Counted from the stretch's first letter, positions 1-8,579 are shown. The stretch: DNA of 64,000 bases from Myxococcales bacterium (GCA_016793325.1 JAEUKI010000057.1:1-64000); one strand, 5' to 3'. The notes: generated from the letters alone by a model not told the origin. A program made the numbers and translations.

Positions 1-1
1 G

Positions 2-493
2 CTCATGATCGTCGTCGCGATCCTCGGCATCTTGGCCGCGGTCGCGATCCCCGCGATGATCAAGTACCTGCGCCGCGCCAAGACGACGGAGGCCGTCGAC
101 AAGCTCGCGTTCTTGTATCGCTCCTCCAGCACCTACGCGACCGGTGAGCGCGTCACCCGCGGAACGGGCGCCACCGCCCTCGCTCCTCAGTTTCCGATCA
201 GCGCGGGCCCGACGCCCGCGACGATCGCCGCAGGCATCCGCGTGACCGACGCCGTCGGTACCTGGGACCTGCCGACGTGGCAGGCGCTCGACTTCGCGAT
301 CGCCGATCCGCACTACTACTCGTTTCAGTACGAGTCGACCGGCACCGGAACCGCTGCTCGCTTCACCGCGCGCGCGCTCGGCAACCTCGACGGCGACGGA
401 ACCAACTCGACCTTCGAGCGCGCTGGCGGACTCAACACCCAGAACGAGATGTTCGGCTCGCCCGGCATCTACATGGAGAACGAGCTCGAGTGA
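2..493 (+). CDS. Type IV pilin-like protein (5' end outside the window)
   Basis: The gene runs in from the left edge. The visible part opens in the hydrophobic N-terminal helix of a type IV pilin or type II pseudopilin (LMIVVAILGILAAVAIPAM), so the leader peptide, the prepilin peptidase site and the +5 Glu lie upstream and cannot be seen. After the helix, a short basic stretch (KYLRRAKTTEA) leads into a globular domain of about 130 residues. It contains a segment ALGNLDGDGTNSTF, a pattern I associate with delta-proteobacterial pilins. The product should be an inner-membrane pilin subunit used for pili or as a minor pseudopilin; which of these cannot be decided here. No second pilus gene is visible. 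Confidence 0.85.
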   Translation, partial: LMIVVAILGILAAVAIPAMIKYLRRAKTTEAVDKLAFLYRSSSTYATGERVTRGTGATALAPQFPISAGPTPATIAAGIRVTDAVGTWDLPTWQALDFAIADPHYYSFQYESTGTGTAARFTARALGNLDGDGTNSTFERAGGLNTQNEMFGSPGIYMENELE

Positions 494-600
494 GCTCGGC
501 TCTCGCGGCTGCCGCGTGAGCGCTTGAATTCGTGGGCGGTGCATCGAGAGGTGCCCCGCCCGCGATGCATTTTGGGGGGCGCTGCGATCGAAGCTCGCGC

Positions 601-1470
601 TCAGGCCTTCGGGCCGAACGCCGTCACGACGTAGCCGCCGGACTTCTCGTCGCGGATGACCTCGAGCAGCGCGCGCTTCTTCGCGTCTTCGAGCAGCTCC
701 GAAAACGATCGGTACCCGTGAAAGCGCTCGTTGAACTCTGGGCGCTTTCGCTTGAGCGTCTCTTTCACGAGCGACCCGTGCAGCGCGCCGTCGCGGTCCT
801 GAAAGAGCGCCTCGACCACGTCGAGCACCAAGTCTAGCGCCTCGCGCTGACGATCCGCGGCGGACTGGGGTGCGGGCGCAGCGGGCGCTTCGCCTTCGGT
901 CTTGGCGCCGTCTGGCTTGGCGTGTTGCGCGGGCGCTTCGCGTGGCTTTTGCGCGGGCGGCGCGACGCTGCGACGCGCGCTCTCGCGCTTCTTTCGGACG
1001 AGGTCGTCGTAGTAGATGAACTCGTCGCAGTTATCGATGAACAAGTGGCTCGAGCTCGACTTCACGCCGAGGCCGATCACGCGCTTGTCGTTCTCTCGGA
1101 GCTTGCTGACGAGCGGCGAGAAGTCGCTGTCGCCCGAAATGATCACGAACGTGTCGATGTGCTTCTTGCCCCAGCACAGGTCGAGCGCGTCGACGACGAG
1201 GCGGATGTCCGCCGAGTTCTTGCCCGAGTAGCTCACGTGCGGGATGTCGATCATCTCGAACGCCGCCTCGTGCATCGCGCGCTTCGCCTGGCGGTAGCGC
1301 TCCCAATCCGAGTACGCCTTCTTCACGACGACCTTGCCCTTGTCGAGCAGTCGTTCGAGGCAGAGCTGAATGTCGAAGTCGTCGTACCGCGCGTCGCGTG
1401 CGCCGATCGCGACGTTCTCGTAGTCGCAGAAGATGGCCATGTTCGCGGCGCCGTCTGGTCGTTCGCTCAT
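601..1470 (-). CDS. NYN-domain (LabA/DUF88-like) protein with C-terminal OST-HTH domain
   Basis: The 289-residue protein begins with an NYN/PIN-like nuclease fold. After MAIFCDYENVAIG come acidic residues typical of the metal site, in CDYEN, SADIRLVVDALD and ISGDSDFSPLV. A Lys/Ala/Pro-rich linker follows (about residues 165-205), then a C-terminal domain of about 75 residues (LVKETLKRKRPEFNERFHGY to GGYVV) that fits OST-HTH/LOTUS, a predicted RNA-binding fold. Such proteins are thought to act on RNA; the substrate is unknown. I start at 1470 (MSERPDG) because an extended -10 element, TGCTACGGT, ends 8 nt upstream. GTG or ATG starts at 1488 and 1440 remain possible. Confidence 0.85.
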   Translation of the reverse strand: MSERPDGAANMAIFCDYENVAIGARDARYDDFDIQLCLERLLDKGKVVVKKAYSDWERYRQAKRAMHEAAFEMIDIPHVSYSGKNSADIRLVVDALDLCWGKKHIDTFVIISGDSDFSPLVSKLRENDKRVIGLGVKSSSSHLFIDNCDEFIYYDDLVRKKRESARRSVAPPAQKPREAPAQHAKPDGAKTEGEAPAAPAPQSAADRQREALDLVLDVVEALFQDRDGALHGSLVKETLKRKRPEFNERFHGYRSFSELLEDAKKRALLEVIRDEKSGGYVVTAFGPKA

Positions 1471-1478
1471 GGGCCGGG

Positions 1479-1487
1479 ACCGTAGCA
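1479..1487 (-). promoter_or_regulatory. Extended -10 element of the NYN gene, leaderless type
   Basis: On the minus strand the sequence is TGCTACGGT, then eight bases, then the ATG at 1470. It matches TGnTAnnnT, and no TTGAC box lies at -35. Transcription would start at or within a few bases of the start codon. This is inference from position alone. Confidence 0.5.
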
Positions 1488-1509
1488 TTCGACGAGCGCG
1501 CGGCCGAAG

Positions 1510-3114
1510 TTACTCGCGTCGGCGTCGTGCGATCGCCGCGAGCGCGACGAACAGCAGCCCCATCGCGCGCGACGCGTCGTTCGAGCCGCCGGCCGTGGTG
1601 CAGCCGCAGCCCGACGTCATCGGAGGCGCGACGCCTGCGTCCATCCGCACGCCGCTGTCCGCGGTGGACGCATCTGCGCTCGGCGCGTCGTTGACCACGT
1701 CCGCGCTCGTCCCGCTGTCCGAGCTCGCGTCCCCTGCGTCACCCGCTCCGCCGTCGGCGGGTTCGCACGCGTCGCCGATGCGGTTGTTGTTGCGGTCGAG
1801 TTGATCGGGGTTGGACACGGTCGGACAGTTGTCGCACGCGTTGCCGACGCGATCGCGATCGCTGTCTGCCTGCTCGGGGTCGCTCACGAGCGGGCAGAGG
1901 TCCATGCCGTCGGGCGTTCCGTCGTTGTCTGCGTCGCGATCGCGGATGTCGGGTGTGCCGTCCATGTCGGCGTCGCCAGTGCCTTCGCGCGCGTCGGGGA
2001 GCCCGTCGTTGTCCGAGTCGGTGTCGCGCGCGTCGGGCGCGCCGTCTCGGTCCGTGTCGACGAGGGGGCTGTAGATGTCCCCGCCGTGCTCCGCGGTGTC
2101 GGACACTCCGTCGCCGTCCGAGTCGGTGTCGCGATAGTCGGGCGTTCCGTCCATGTCCGAATCGATGGGCGGCGTCGCGGGATCCAGGTCGCCTGCTTCG
2201 AACCCGTCGAGGATCCCGTCGTTGTCCGTGTCGCCGTCGAGGTCGTCGGTCACGCCGTCGCCGTCGAGGTCGCCGCTCCCTTCGACAGAGCTCGGGATCG
2301 GATCGTGCGCGGTCTCGCCGACCCACGCGAACACGTTTCGAAGCAGCACGTCGTTGTTGTTGCCTCGCGACAATCCCGCGGAGCCGCAGCCGGGAATACT
2401 CAAGCTCCCGAAGTGCTCCTCGTCGCCGAACGACACCGCGCGCCCCGCGAGCGGGATCGTCATCGCGAGGTCGATCATCATCGCGTTGGGCCCGCGCGAG
2501 TTCGACGACAGCACGCGCGCCGCGGGATCCGGCGAGACGAACGCGCAGTTGTAGCCCGTGAAGTACGGCGTCACCGTTCCGAACGGGCCGCCGAGCACCG
2601 GGTTGCCCGCCGTTGGCGCGAGCGTGACCGCGTTTTCGCCGACGCACGGACCCGAGCCCGCGAAGAACGTCGCCGCTGCGTTTTGAAAGGACACGAAGCC
2701 CACGCCTTGCCTCGTGTACGCGCCGAACGCGCGCAGCTCTTCGACTTGCGGCATGGGGCTGTACGGGTTGAGCACCAGCAAGTCCGCGCCGTCGAGCACT
2801 TCGGGACGAAGCTCGTTGAACGGCGGGCCGAACACAAATTCAATTCGCACCGTTCCCGCTGGGCCGAAGTTCATCGGGTCGCGGAGCGACGCGCGCGCCT
2901 GCGCGTACCACTGGTCCTCGTTGAAGCTGAAGGTCTGCCCTCCGAGCATCGCGCTGCACGCGAGCGAGAGCGAACGCGACGGCGCGCGAATCACGACGCG
3001 GCGTGTCTGCGCCGTGGCGGACGCGGACGCGAGCAGCGTCGCGCTCGAGAGCGCGGCAGCGACGAGCGTGCGCGCGATGATCCCCCGTGTGTTTGCGAGT
3101 AACCGAGCGTGCAT
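1510..3114 (-). CDS. Secreted thrombospondin type 3 repeat protein with MYXO-CTERM tail
   Basis: The 534-residue protein has a signal peptide (hydrophobic core about residues 16-32, cut near SATAQT), a globular domain of about 230 residues with no family I recognise, then Asp-rich calcium-binding repeats of the DxDxDG type at about residues 280-450 (such as DLDGDGVTDDLDGDTDNDG). A short Asp/Ala/Ser-rich spacer precedes the tail: GCGCTTAGG, a membrane segment and ARRRRE. That layout is the MYXO-CTERM sorting signal, so the protein is probably anchored and processed at the cell surface. The globular part mentions nothing catalytic. A TGATACCGT element ends only 6 nt before the ATG. Confidence 0.85.
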   Translation of the reverse strand: MHARLLANTRGIIARTLVAAALSSATLLASASATAQTRRVVIRAPSRSLSLACSAMLGGQTFSFNEDQWYAQARASLRDPMNFGPAGTVRIEFVFGPPFNELRPEVLDGADLLVLNPYSPMPQVEELRAFGAYTRQGVGFVSFQNAAATFFAGSGPCVGENAVTLAPTAGNPVLGGPFGTVTPYFTGYNCAFVSPDPAARVLSSNSRGPNAMMIDLAMTIPLAGRAVSFGDEEHFGSLSIPGCGSAGLSRGNNNDVLLRNVFAWVGETAHDPIPSSVEGSGDLDGDGVTDDLDGDTDNDGILDGFEAGDLDPATPPIDSDMDGTPDYRDTDSDGDGVSDTAEHGGDIYSPLVDTDRDGAPDARDTDSDNDGLPDAREGTGDADMDGTPDIRDRDADNDGTPDGMDLCPLVSDPEQADSDRDRVGNACDNCPTVSNPDQLDRNNNRIGDACEPADGGAGDAGDASSDSGTSADVVNDAPSADASTADSGVRMDAGVAPPMTSGCGCTTAGGSNDASRAMGLLFVALAAIARRRRE

Positions 3115-3120
3115 ATCCCG

Positions 3121-3129
3121 ACGGTATCA
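3121..3129 (-). promoter_or_regulatory. Extended -10 element of the MYXO-CTERM gene, leaderless type
   Basis: The minus strand reads TGATACCGT followed by six bases and the ATG at 3114, so the expected transcription start falls on or next to the start codon. The -10 hexamer TACCGT is identical to those at 35247 and 48528. Confidence 0.5.
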
Positions 3130-3146
3130 CCATCGGCGACGGCCGC

Positions 3147-3884
3147 TCAGCGCGCTGCGCGATAGGTCGCGTCGCGCCACGCGACGAGGTCGGCAAATTC
3201 GCGCGCGAGCGCGTCGTCGTTCCACGCGCGCCGCACCGCGGGACCGAGCGCGATGTGCGCGGCGTCGACGGGCCTGACCGGCTGCAGCAGCGTGGCGATC
3301 AAGATGTCCGTCGCGGTCAGGGTCTCGCGCGTCGGCGGTTGGTCGAGCTGCACTTTGGGACGCAGCACCGCGAGCACCTTGCGGAGCGCATCGATGTTCT
3401 CTGCTTCGTGCCCGAGCTCCGCGCCGTGCTTTTTCGCGATGAACTTCGCCCCGAGCGCCGCGACCGGCGCAGCGAGCCCCGCCATGAAGCTCGGAACCGC
3501 CGCCGTCGCGCTCTCTCGCAGCGCCGCTGGGTCCGCCAGGATGCGCGACGTGACGCGGGCGCGGCACGCGTGGAGCGCGGGCTCGATGATCGCCGCGAGC
3601 TCGCGGAGCGCAGCGGCGTCTCCGACGAGCGGGCGCGTCTTCCCTTCGTCGCTACGCAGGATGATCGCGATCGAGTCCATGAACCGCGCGCCGTGTTCGT
3701 CGACGAAGAGCGGAACGGTCGTCCTCTGCCCCGCGGGCACCTTGGCTCGCAGCCGCAAGAGCGGCTCGCCGAGCATCGGGACGTGTTCGTGGTAGTCGTA
3801 CGCGATTCGGTGGTGATCGAGCGCCCAACGCGCGCGCTCGGTCCAAGGTGAATACGCGAGCCCATACAAATGCGCGCGAGCCAT
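3147..3884 (-). CDS. Glutathione S-transferase family protein
   Basis: The 245-residue protein has the two-part GST architecture. The N-terminal thioredoxin-like half (residues 1-85) contains LYGLAYSPWTERARWAL, where the catalytic or glutathione-contacting region is expected, and a cis-proline/strand segment TTVPLFVDEHGARFMDSIAI that fits the glutathione-binding VPxL...DS signature. The C-terminal half is helical. No active-site Cys is present. The likely role is conjugation or stress detoxification; the substrate is unknown. The start at 3884 (MARAHLYG) aligns with the family; the reading frame stays open upstream to 3941 but adds a basic segment unlike a GST. It is divergent from the esterase-like gene at 4091, and a perfect palindrome lies between them. 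Confidence 0.8.
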   Translation of the reverse strand: MARAHLYGLAYSPWTERARWALDHHRIAYDYHEHVPMLGEPLLRLRAKVPAGQRTTVPLFVDEHGARFMDSIAIILRSDEGKTRPLVGDAAALRELAAIIEPALHACRARVTSRILADPAALRESATAAVPSFMAGLAAPVAALGAKFIAKKHGAELGHEAENIDALRKVLAVLRPKVQLDQPPTRETLTATDILIATLLQPVRPVDAAHIALGPAVRRAWNDDALAREFADLVAWRDATYRAAR

Positions 3885-4014
3885 TGCGACGCGCGAGGTT
3901 GCCACGAACGCTCGGCGCTCGCCGTGCCAACAGCGCGGCAATTTCTGTCACGCCCCCCGCTGAGGACTGAAGTCTTCACCTGCGGTCAGCGCGCCCCACT
4001 CGGCGCCGGGCATT

Positions 4015-4028
4015 CAGCAAATTTGCTG
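4015..4028. promoter_or_regulatory. 14-bp palindrome CAGCAAATTTGCTG (copy 1), candidate operator
   Basis: A perfect 14-bp palindrome sits in the divergent region between the GST gene (start 3884, minus) and the lipoprotein gene (start 4091, plus). The identical sequence occurs at 28681-28694 between hutF and the VOC gene. Both copies are followed by a similar AAAATGA stretch (2-3 bp apart). AT-rich palindromes are rare in this G+C-rich DNA. No other feature seen in the 206-bp intergenic region. Confidence 0.5.
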
Positions 4029-4090
4029 GCAAAATGAGAGATGAACCCGTCGCGACGCGCGGCACGAACGCTGCTTCGATCTCGGGCTCA

Positions 4091-5122
4091 ATGCGAACTT
4101 CATCCCGATGGGTCCCAGTGATCGCGCTCGCGTTGGCTGGATGTGCACCGACTCCGTCTCCGCCGACAGACAGCGCGACGGACAGCGCGACGGACGCGGC
4201 CGCGGATGTCGCTGTGAGTGATTCGGGCGTCGCCGTGAGTGACTCGGGCATCGAGCCTGCGCGCGATGGAGGATCCTCCGTCGCGTGTCGCGGAACGACC
4301 TCGCGCGCGATGCTCGACCTCCGATACCACGCGATCGCCGGCGTCGATCCCAACTTGTTGAGCCTCGATCTGTACCTGCCGACGCTCGCTCCTTCGTGCG
4401 CAGCTCCGCCGCTCGTCGTGTACGTCCACGGCGGCGCGTGGGTGACCGGCGACAAACGCAGCCAGATCGCGACGAAGGTGCGGTACTTCGCCGACGAGGG
4501 CCTCGCGTTCGCGTCGTTGAACTATCGGCTCTCGGCGATGCCGGGCGGAGCGGCGGGCGTGCAGTACCCCACACACAATCAAGATGTCGCGCGGGCGATC
4601 GCGTGGCTCCGCGAGCGCGCGACGATGTACGGCTATCGGGCAGAGCGCATCACGCTCTTTGGTCACTCGGCGGGCGCGGGGATCGCGACGCTCGTGGGAA
4701 CCGACCCGCAGTTTCTCGCGGCGCACGGTCGCTCGCTCGCGGACTTGAGCTGCGTGGCGTCGCTCGACACCGAGGCGTACGACGTCGCGGCGCAGGTCGC
4801 CGCCGGCGGCATGGTCGAGATGGTCTATCGCAACGCCTTCGGATCGGACCCGATGGTGTGGACGCGCGCGTCCCCGATGCTCAATGGAACGCTCACCGCC
4901 GCCAACCGCGTACCGCCGTTCTTGGTGGTGACGCGCGGCACCGCGGCGCGGCGCATGCTCAGCCAGCGCTTCGTCGACGCGCTCGACGCGGCGGGCTCGA
5001 GCGCGACGCTGCACAACGCCGAGCCCCTCTCGCACGAAGGGGTCAACGACGCGATCGGCGATCCCAGCGACGCCGTCGTGATGCCCGCGTTCGCGCCGTT
5101 TCTCGCGCGCTGCGCGCGGTGA
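4091..5122 (+). CDS. Alpha/beta-hydrolase (esterase/lipase-like) lipoprotein
   Basis: The 343-residue protein starts with a lipoprotein signal (MRTSSRWVPVIALALAGC, lipobox ALAGC), then an Asp/Ala/Ser-rich spacer to about residue 60. The catalytic domain has the HGG oxyanion motif of the hormone-sensitive-lipase/carboxylesterase type (VVYVHGGAW), the nucleophile elbow GHSAGAG, and a C-terminal His in PLSHEGVNDA. The catalytic acid is not obvious by eye. It should hydrolyse an ester at the outer envelope; substrate unknown. I prefer the ATG at 4091 over the open frame from 4034 because only the later start gives a proper signal peptide. Confidence 0.85.
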   Translation: MRTSSRWVPVIALALAGCAPTPSPPTDSATDSATDAAADVAVSDSGVAVSDSGIEPARDGGSSVACRGTTSRAMLDLRYHAIAGVDPNLLSLDLYLPTLAPSCAAPPLVVYVHGGAWVTGDKRSQIATKVRYFADEGLAFASLNYRLSAMPGGAAGVQYPTHNQDVARAIAWLRERATMYGYRAERITLFGHSAGAGIATLVGTDPQFLAAHGRSLADLSCVASLDTEAYDVAAQVAAGGMVEMVYRNAFGSDPMVWTRASPMLNGTLTAANRVPPFLVVTRGTAARRMLSQRFVDALDAAGSSATLHNAEPLSHEGVNDAIGDPSDAVVMPAFAPFLARCAR

Positions 5123-5136
5123 GCGAAGCTCCCTCC

Positions 5137-5781
5137 TCACGCGCGTTCATCGCTGAGCGCCGTTGGGCCTCGACGATCGAGCTCGTTCGACACGATCGTG
5201 ATCGCGTCCTCCGCGTGAACGCTGACGGGTCCCAGGCCCACGGACCTCGCGCCGCGCGACGCGAGGAGCGCCTTGGTCGCCTCGTCGAAGCCTCGGTGAT
5301 CGCCGAGGACGAACGCCCGCGGACCGCCGACCATGGCCGCTTCGCGCACGTCTGGCGCGCCCTCTTCGAGCGCGTAGAGCGTCACGTCGCCGATCCACGC
5401 GAGCGCGACATCGAGCCCGCCGTCGCGAACGAACACGCCAGGACGCACCTCGTCCGAGTCACGTCGCGGCGCGCTCAGCGCTTTTTTCACGAGGGCTCCG
5501 AGGCTCCGCTCGTCGGGCCGAAGAAACTTCGCCGTGAGGCCATCGATGCGAAGGGTCCTCGGCGCGCTCGATCCACCGCACAGCACGAGCACGATCGCCG
5601 CGTCGCGACGAACCCCGTGCGAGCACAAGAGCGCAGCGCGAACGCAGCGCAAGAGGACGTCGATGCGCCCGCCCGTGCTCGGAATGTCGTCGATCGAGAA
5701 CGCTCCAGACGCGAGCGCGCTCGTCCCCACGACGATGAAGAAGCGTTGCGGCGCAGCGCGAGAAGGCGGTTCGGCGGTCAT
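5137..5781 (-). CDS. TrmY-like SPOUT methyltransferase (COG1901/DUF358), predicted tRNA pseudouridine-54 N1-methyltransferase
   Basis: The 214-residue protein matches the TrmY family along its length. It has the N-terminal strand RFFIVVGTSA, then FSIDDIPSTGGRIDVLLRC, RAALLCSHGVRRD, and the C-terminal SPOUT knot FVLGDHRGF ... VGLGPVSVHAEDAITIVSNELDR, where S-adenosylmethionine binds. In archaea TrmY makes N1-methylpseudouridine at tRNA position 54. Bacterial homologues exist in scattered lineages and their substrate is less certain. I chose the ATG at 5781; a GTG at 5811 would add ten residues. It lies 58 bp downstream of the NlpC/P60-like gene on the same strand, with no other RNA-modification gene nearby. 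Confidence 0.85.
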   Translation of the reverse strand: MTAEPPSRAAPQRFFIVVGTSALASGAFSIDDIPSTGGRIDVLLRCVRAALLCSHGVRRDAAIVLVLCGGSSAPRTLRIDGLTAKFLRPDERSLGALVKKALSAPRRDSDEVRPGVFVRDGGLDVALAWIGDVTLYALEEGAPDVREAAMVGGPRAFVLGDHRGFDEATKALLASRGARSVGLGPVSVHAEDAITIVSNELDRRGPTALSDERA

Positions 5782-5839
5782 CGACAAAAGCGAGCCTCGC
5801 GCAGCGTACACCGACGAGACGCGCCGCGACGACGTGCGC

Positions 5840-6442
5840 TCAGTCGCGCATTCGATCGACGCGATACACGCTCGTGAGCTCGTACTCGCGGTAGCGCCCG
5901 GGGACCTCTCGCCGCTCGCCTGGGTAGCTCACCGTGAGCGCAGTGCGCGCGTCCCGATCCGTCCACGCGATGAAAATCGCGCTGTGCGTGACGTTGTTGT
6001 ACGAGTGATTGATGAAGTGAATCCAATCGCCGGGCTGCAGTTGGTCTGCGGTCGCGTAGCGTCCGCGGCGGTCGCCGCTGTACACCGTTCCGAAGCGGCC
6101 GCCTGCTTGTCGGTAGACAGCGCTGAGCCACGTGTAGCAGGTCCCGCGGATGACGACCTCGTCGTCGATGAGCGTTCGAGCGGTGGACAACACGCGGCGC
6201 GCGCCCGCGGGCGCTTGCTGCTCGGCTTGCAACAAGATGTCTCGCTCGGTGGGCCGCGGGGGAGGCGCTGGGCGCGCCGCGATCATCGCGGGCTGCGGCT
6301 GAGCGATCGGTGTGATCGTCGGCGTCTGCTGCATCGACACGACGGTCGTCGGACCTTTGGGCGCTCCAGCGCTCGACGTGGTCGCGCAATGGGCGCTCGT
6401 GGCAGCGAGCACGAGTGCGATGAATCGATGGCGATGCGACAT
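5840..6442 (-). CDS. NlpC/P60-like secreted protein, possible lipoprotein
   Basis: This 200-residue protein has a short N-terminal export signal ending near Cys19. The bases around it (SAHC) are a poor lipobox, so lipidation is uncertain. A Pro/Thr-rich spacer (about residues 25-65) is followed by a domain of about 125 residues with the order of an NlpC/P60 or CHAP cysteine peptidase: Cys in RGTCYTWLSAVYRQAG, a QPGDWIHF strand, and His in VTHSAIFIAW. Such enzymes cut peptidoglycan peptides; the family is inferred from motif order only. On the minus strand a TTGACA box at 6500-6495 could be the -35 of its promoter; I see no good -10. Confidence 0.6.
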   Translation of the reverse strand: MSHRHRFIALVLAATSAHCATTSSAGAPKGPTTVVSMQQTPTITPIAQPQPAMIAARPAPPPRPTERDILLQAEQQAPAGARRVLSTARTLIDDEVVIRGTCYTWLSAVYRQAGGRFGTVYSGDRRGRYATADQLQPGDWIHFINHSYNNVTHSAIFIAWTDRDARTALTVSYPGERREVPGRYREYELTSVYRVDRMRD

Positions 6443-6716
6443 GGTGAAGCTCCCTGCGTTGCCGGGCGTTGCGAAGTTGCCTGTGCAACGATCGTGTCAA
6501 CGTCGGAGCGGACGCGCTGGCTGCTCGCGTTGCCAGGGATCGATTCGAGAATCGCCAGAGATTTTGCGCTTGTTTCGTTGATCACCGACGTCGGGCTCGG
6601 CCTCCGAGCGCCGCGCGGTCCACGGCGGGGCTGTGACCGTTGCTTCGCGGACGGGCGCTCCTTCCGGGTGGACGCTCGCGCTCGCGTGGCGCGTGTCCGA
6701 CATGTGCGCAGCGCGA
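6443..6716. other. Intergenic region between the kinase gene and the NlpC/P60-like gene
   Basis: This 274-bp stretch has no convincing gene. It holds a minus-strand TTGACA (6495-6500) that may serve the NlpC/P60-like gene and a small inverted repeat, CGATTC-GA-GAATCG, at 6541-6554 of unknown meaning. Confidence 0.4.
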
Positions 6717-8510
6717 TCAGCCGAGGGTCGGCGCGATCGACGTTCGAGGGTCGTCGAGCGACCTGCGTGCGTACGCGAGCCACGACGCCGCGCTCGTGAC
6801 GAAGGGCGGCGCGCCTTGTTCGTCGGCGATCGCGTCGAGCACCGAGGCGACTTCGAACGCCGATGGCCGCACGCGCGCGTCCTTCGAGAGGCATCGCGAG
6901 ACGAGCGCAGCTAGCGCCGGAGGAACGTCGTCGGACATCGGGTCGGGCAGCTGGAGCGTGTGCGCGGTCAAGTACTCACCGACCGACGACACACGAAACG
7001 GGCTGTGTCCTTCGACGAGGCGATAGATCAACAAGCCGAGCGCGTAGACGTCGGTGCGATCGTCGACGAGCGTCGGCGTGAGAATTTGCTCGGGCGCCAT
7101 GAACTCGGGCGTTCCGACGATCTCGTGGGTCTGCGTGAGCGCCGCCTGTTGCTTGGCGATCGCGTGGGCGCCGCTCGCCGGCTCGTCGGACGCTGCGCTC
7201 GCGAGCGAAGTGCTCGGCGTCGCGCGGACCTTCGCGATCCCGAAATCGAGCAGCTTCAAGCCGGGCTCGTCTTCGGTGAGCATCACGTTGGACGGCTTGA
7301 TGTCCCGGTGCACGACGCCCGCGGCGTGCGCCGCGCGGAGCGCGTCCGCGAGCGTCGCTCCGAAGCGCGCGACTTCGTTCGGCGAAAATCGCAGCTTCGA
7401 GTTGATCACCGTGGAGAGCGCGACGCCGCGCACGAGCTCTTGCACTTGAAACAAGAGCCCCTGCTCGGAGACGTCGACGTGCAGTGTCTTCGCGACCGCG
7501 GGGTGCTCGACGCTGGCCGCCGCGCGGCTCTCTCGCAAGAATCGTTGGAGCGTCGCGACGTCCTGCGCTTCGCCAGCGAGCACGATCTTCACGGCGACGC
7601 GCTCGCCCGTCGCGAGGTCTTCGCCGAGAAAGACTGCGCCCATTCCCCCTTCGGCGATGCGCCCGAGGATCTTCACTCGGTCGCCGAGCACGGTCCCGGT
7701 CCCGACGTCGCTGCCGCGGCCCTCGTGCATCTTCGAGAGGGCGCGCGCGAGCTCTTCCGAGCGATCTCGAACGCGAGCTTGCAGCTGCTTGGCGAGCGAC
7801 TGCACTTGGACTGCCTTGGCGACGAGCTCTTCTGCTTTGCGCTCGACGCGCGCCGCGAGCTCTCGGTTGAGCGCCTCGAGCTCGCGCTTCTGCGCCTCGA
7901 TGGTTCGTCGATCGATCTCGGCTCGACGAAAGCTCGACGAGAGCAGCCGCGACAAGAACGCGCTCCCGACGGCGATGGTGATCACGTTGACGTTGATCGA
8001 GCGGAGCACCGATTGGTCGCGCTGGAAGTGCCACGCGGCCGCGAGCATGATGGCCGTCGACAGCGCCTGCGCCGCGAGCGTGACCGTCGTCGGCGTCAGC
8101 AAGAACGCCGCGGTGCCCATCATCACGAAGTTGAACACGTCGATGTTCGCCCGCGCGCGCTGCGCGTTGCCGCTCACGAGGGGCCCCCACACGAGGTAGA
8201 ACGCGAAGACCACCGGCGTGATGTTGTGCGCGAGCCTCTCGAGCCGCGGCCCGCGCGACGCTCCGTACACGATCGCGGTAAAGATCATCGCGACGACGAA
8301 GCCTGACGCCTGCAAGCGCCAGAGGTTGTCGAGCCACGTGCGGACCGCCTCGGAGACCGCGCTCGCTGGGCGCGACAGACCCGTCCACACGCCGAGCGCG
8401 TGCAGACCCAGGATCATCGGAAGGATCACGCGCAGCCGGCGAAGGTTCGTCTCGGCGGTGGCGCGGGCGAGGGCGCGTTCGAGCTCGGGCGTCGAGTTGT
8501 CGTCAGTCAC
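6717..8510 (-). CDS. Membrane Ser/Thr protein kinase with N-terminal multi-TM region
   Basis: The 597-residue protein has about six membrane segments in the first 195 residues, a coiled coil of about 60 residues (200-260, Glu/Arg/Leu-rich), and a C-terminal Hanks-type kinase domain (about 275-560). Visible kinase features are the Gly-rich loop GRIAEGGMGAVFLGE, the VAVK lysine near residue 308, the catalytic HRDIKPSNVML near 401, DFG near 422 and GTPEFMAPEQ. It should phosphorylate proteins in response to a membrane signal. The sensor is N-terminal, unlike PknB-type kinases, in which a single TM follows the kinase. The start codon is GTG. Confidence 0.9.
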   Translation of the reverse strand: MTDDNSTPELERALARATAETNLRRLRVILPMILGLHALGVWTGLSRPASAVSEAVRTWLDNLWRLQASGFVVAMIFTAIVYGASRGPRLERLAHNITPVVFAFYLVWGPLVSGNAQRARANIDVFNFVMMGTAAFLLTPTTVTLAAQALSTAIMLAAAWHFQRDQSVLRSINVNVITIAVGSAFLSRLLSSSFRRAEIDRRTIEAQKRELEALNRELAARVERKAEELVAKAVQVQSLAKQLQARVRDRSEELARALSKMHEGRGSDVGTGTVLGDRVKILGRIAEGGMGAVFLGEDLATGERVAVKIVLAGEAQDVATLQRFLRESRAAASVEHPAVAKTLHVDVSEQGLLFQVQELVRGVALSTVINSKLRFSPNEVARFGATLADALRAAHAAGVVHRDIKPSNVMLTEDEPGLKLLDFGIAKVRATPSTSLASAASDEPASGAHAIAKQQAALTQTHEIVGTPEFMAPEQILTPTLVDDRTDVYALGLLIYRLVEGHSPFRVSSVGEYLTAHTLQLPDPMSDDVPPALAALVSRCLSKDARVRPSAFEVASVLDAIADEQGAPPFVTSAASWLAYARRSLDDPRTSIAPTLG

Positions 8511-8579
8511 TGTCGAAGAGAACAGCGCCAGTCTGCCACGCGGGGCGGCTCGTTGGCTGCGGCAACTGCGCGCCGACGC

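Noticed and set aside
2100..2300. Tandem repeat array suspected from the recurring GTCGTTGTCC-type units
   Set aside because: These are the codons of Asp-rich calcium-binding repeats in the MYXO-CTERM protein, not a non-coding repeat or CRISPR.
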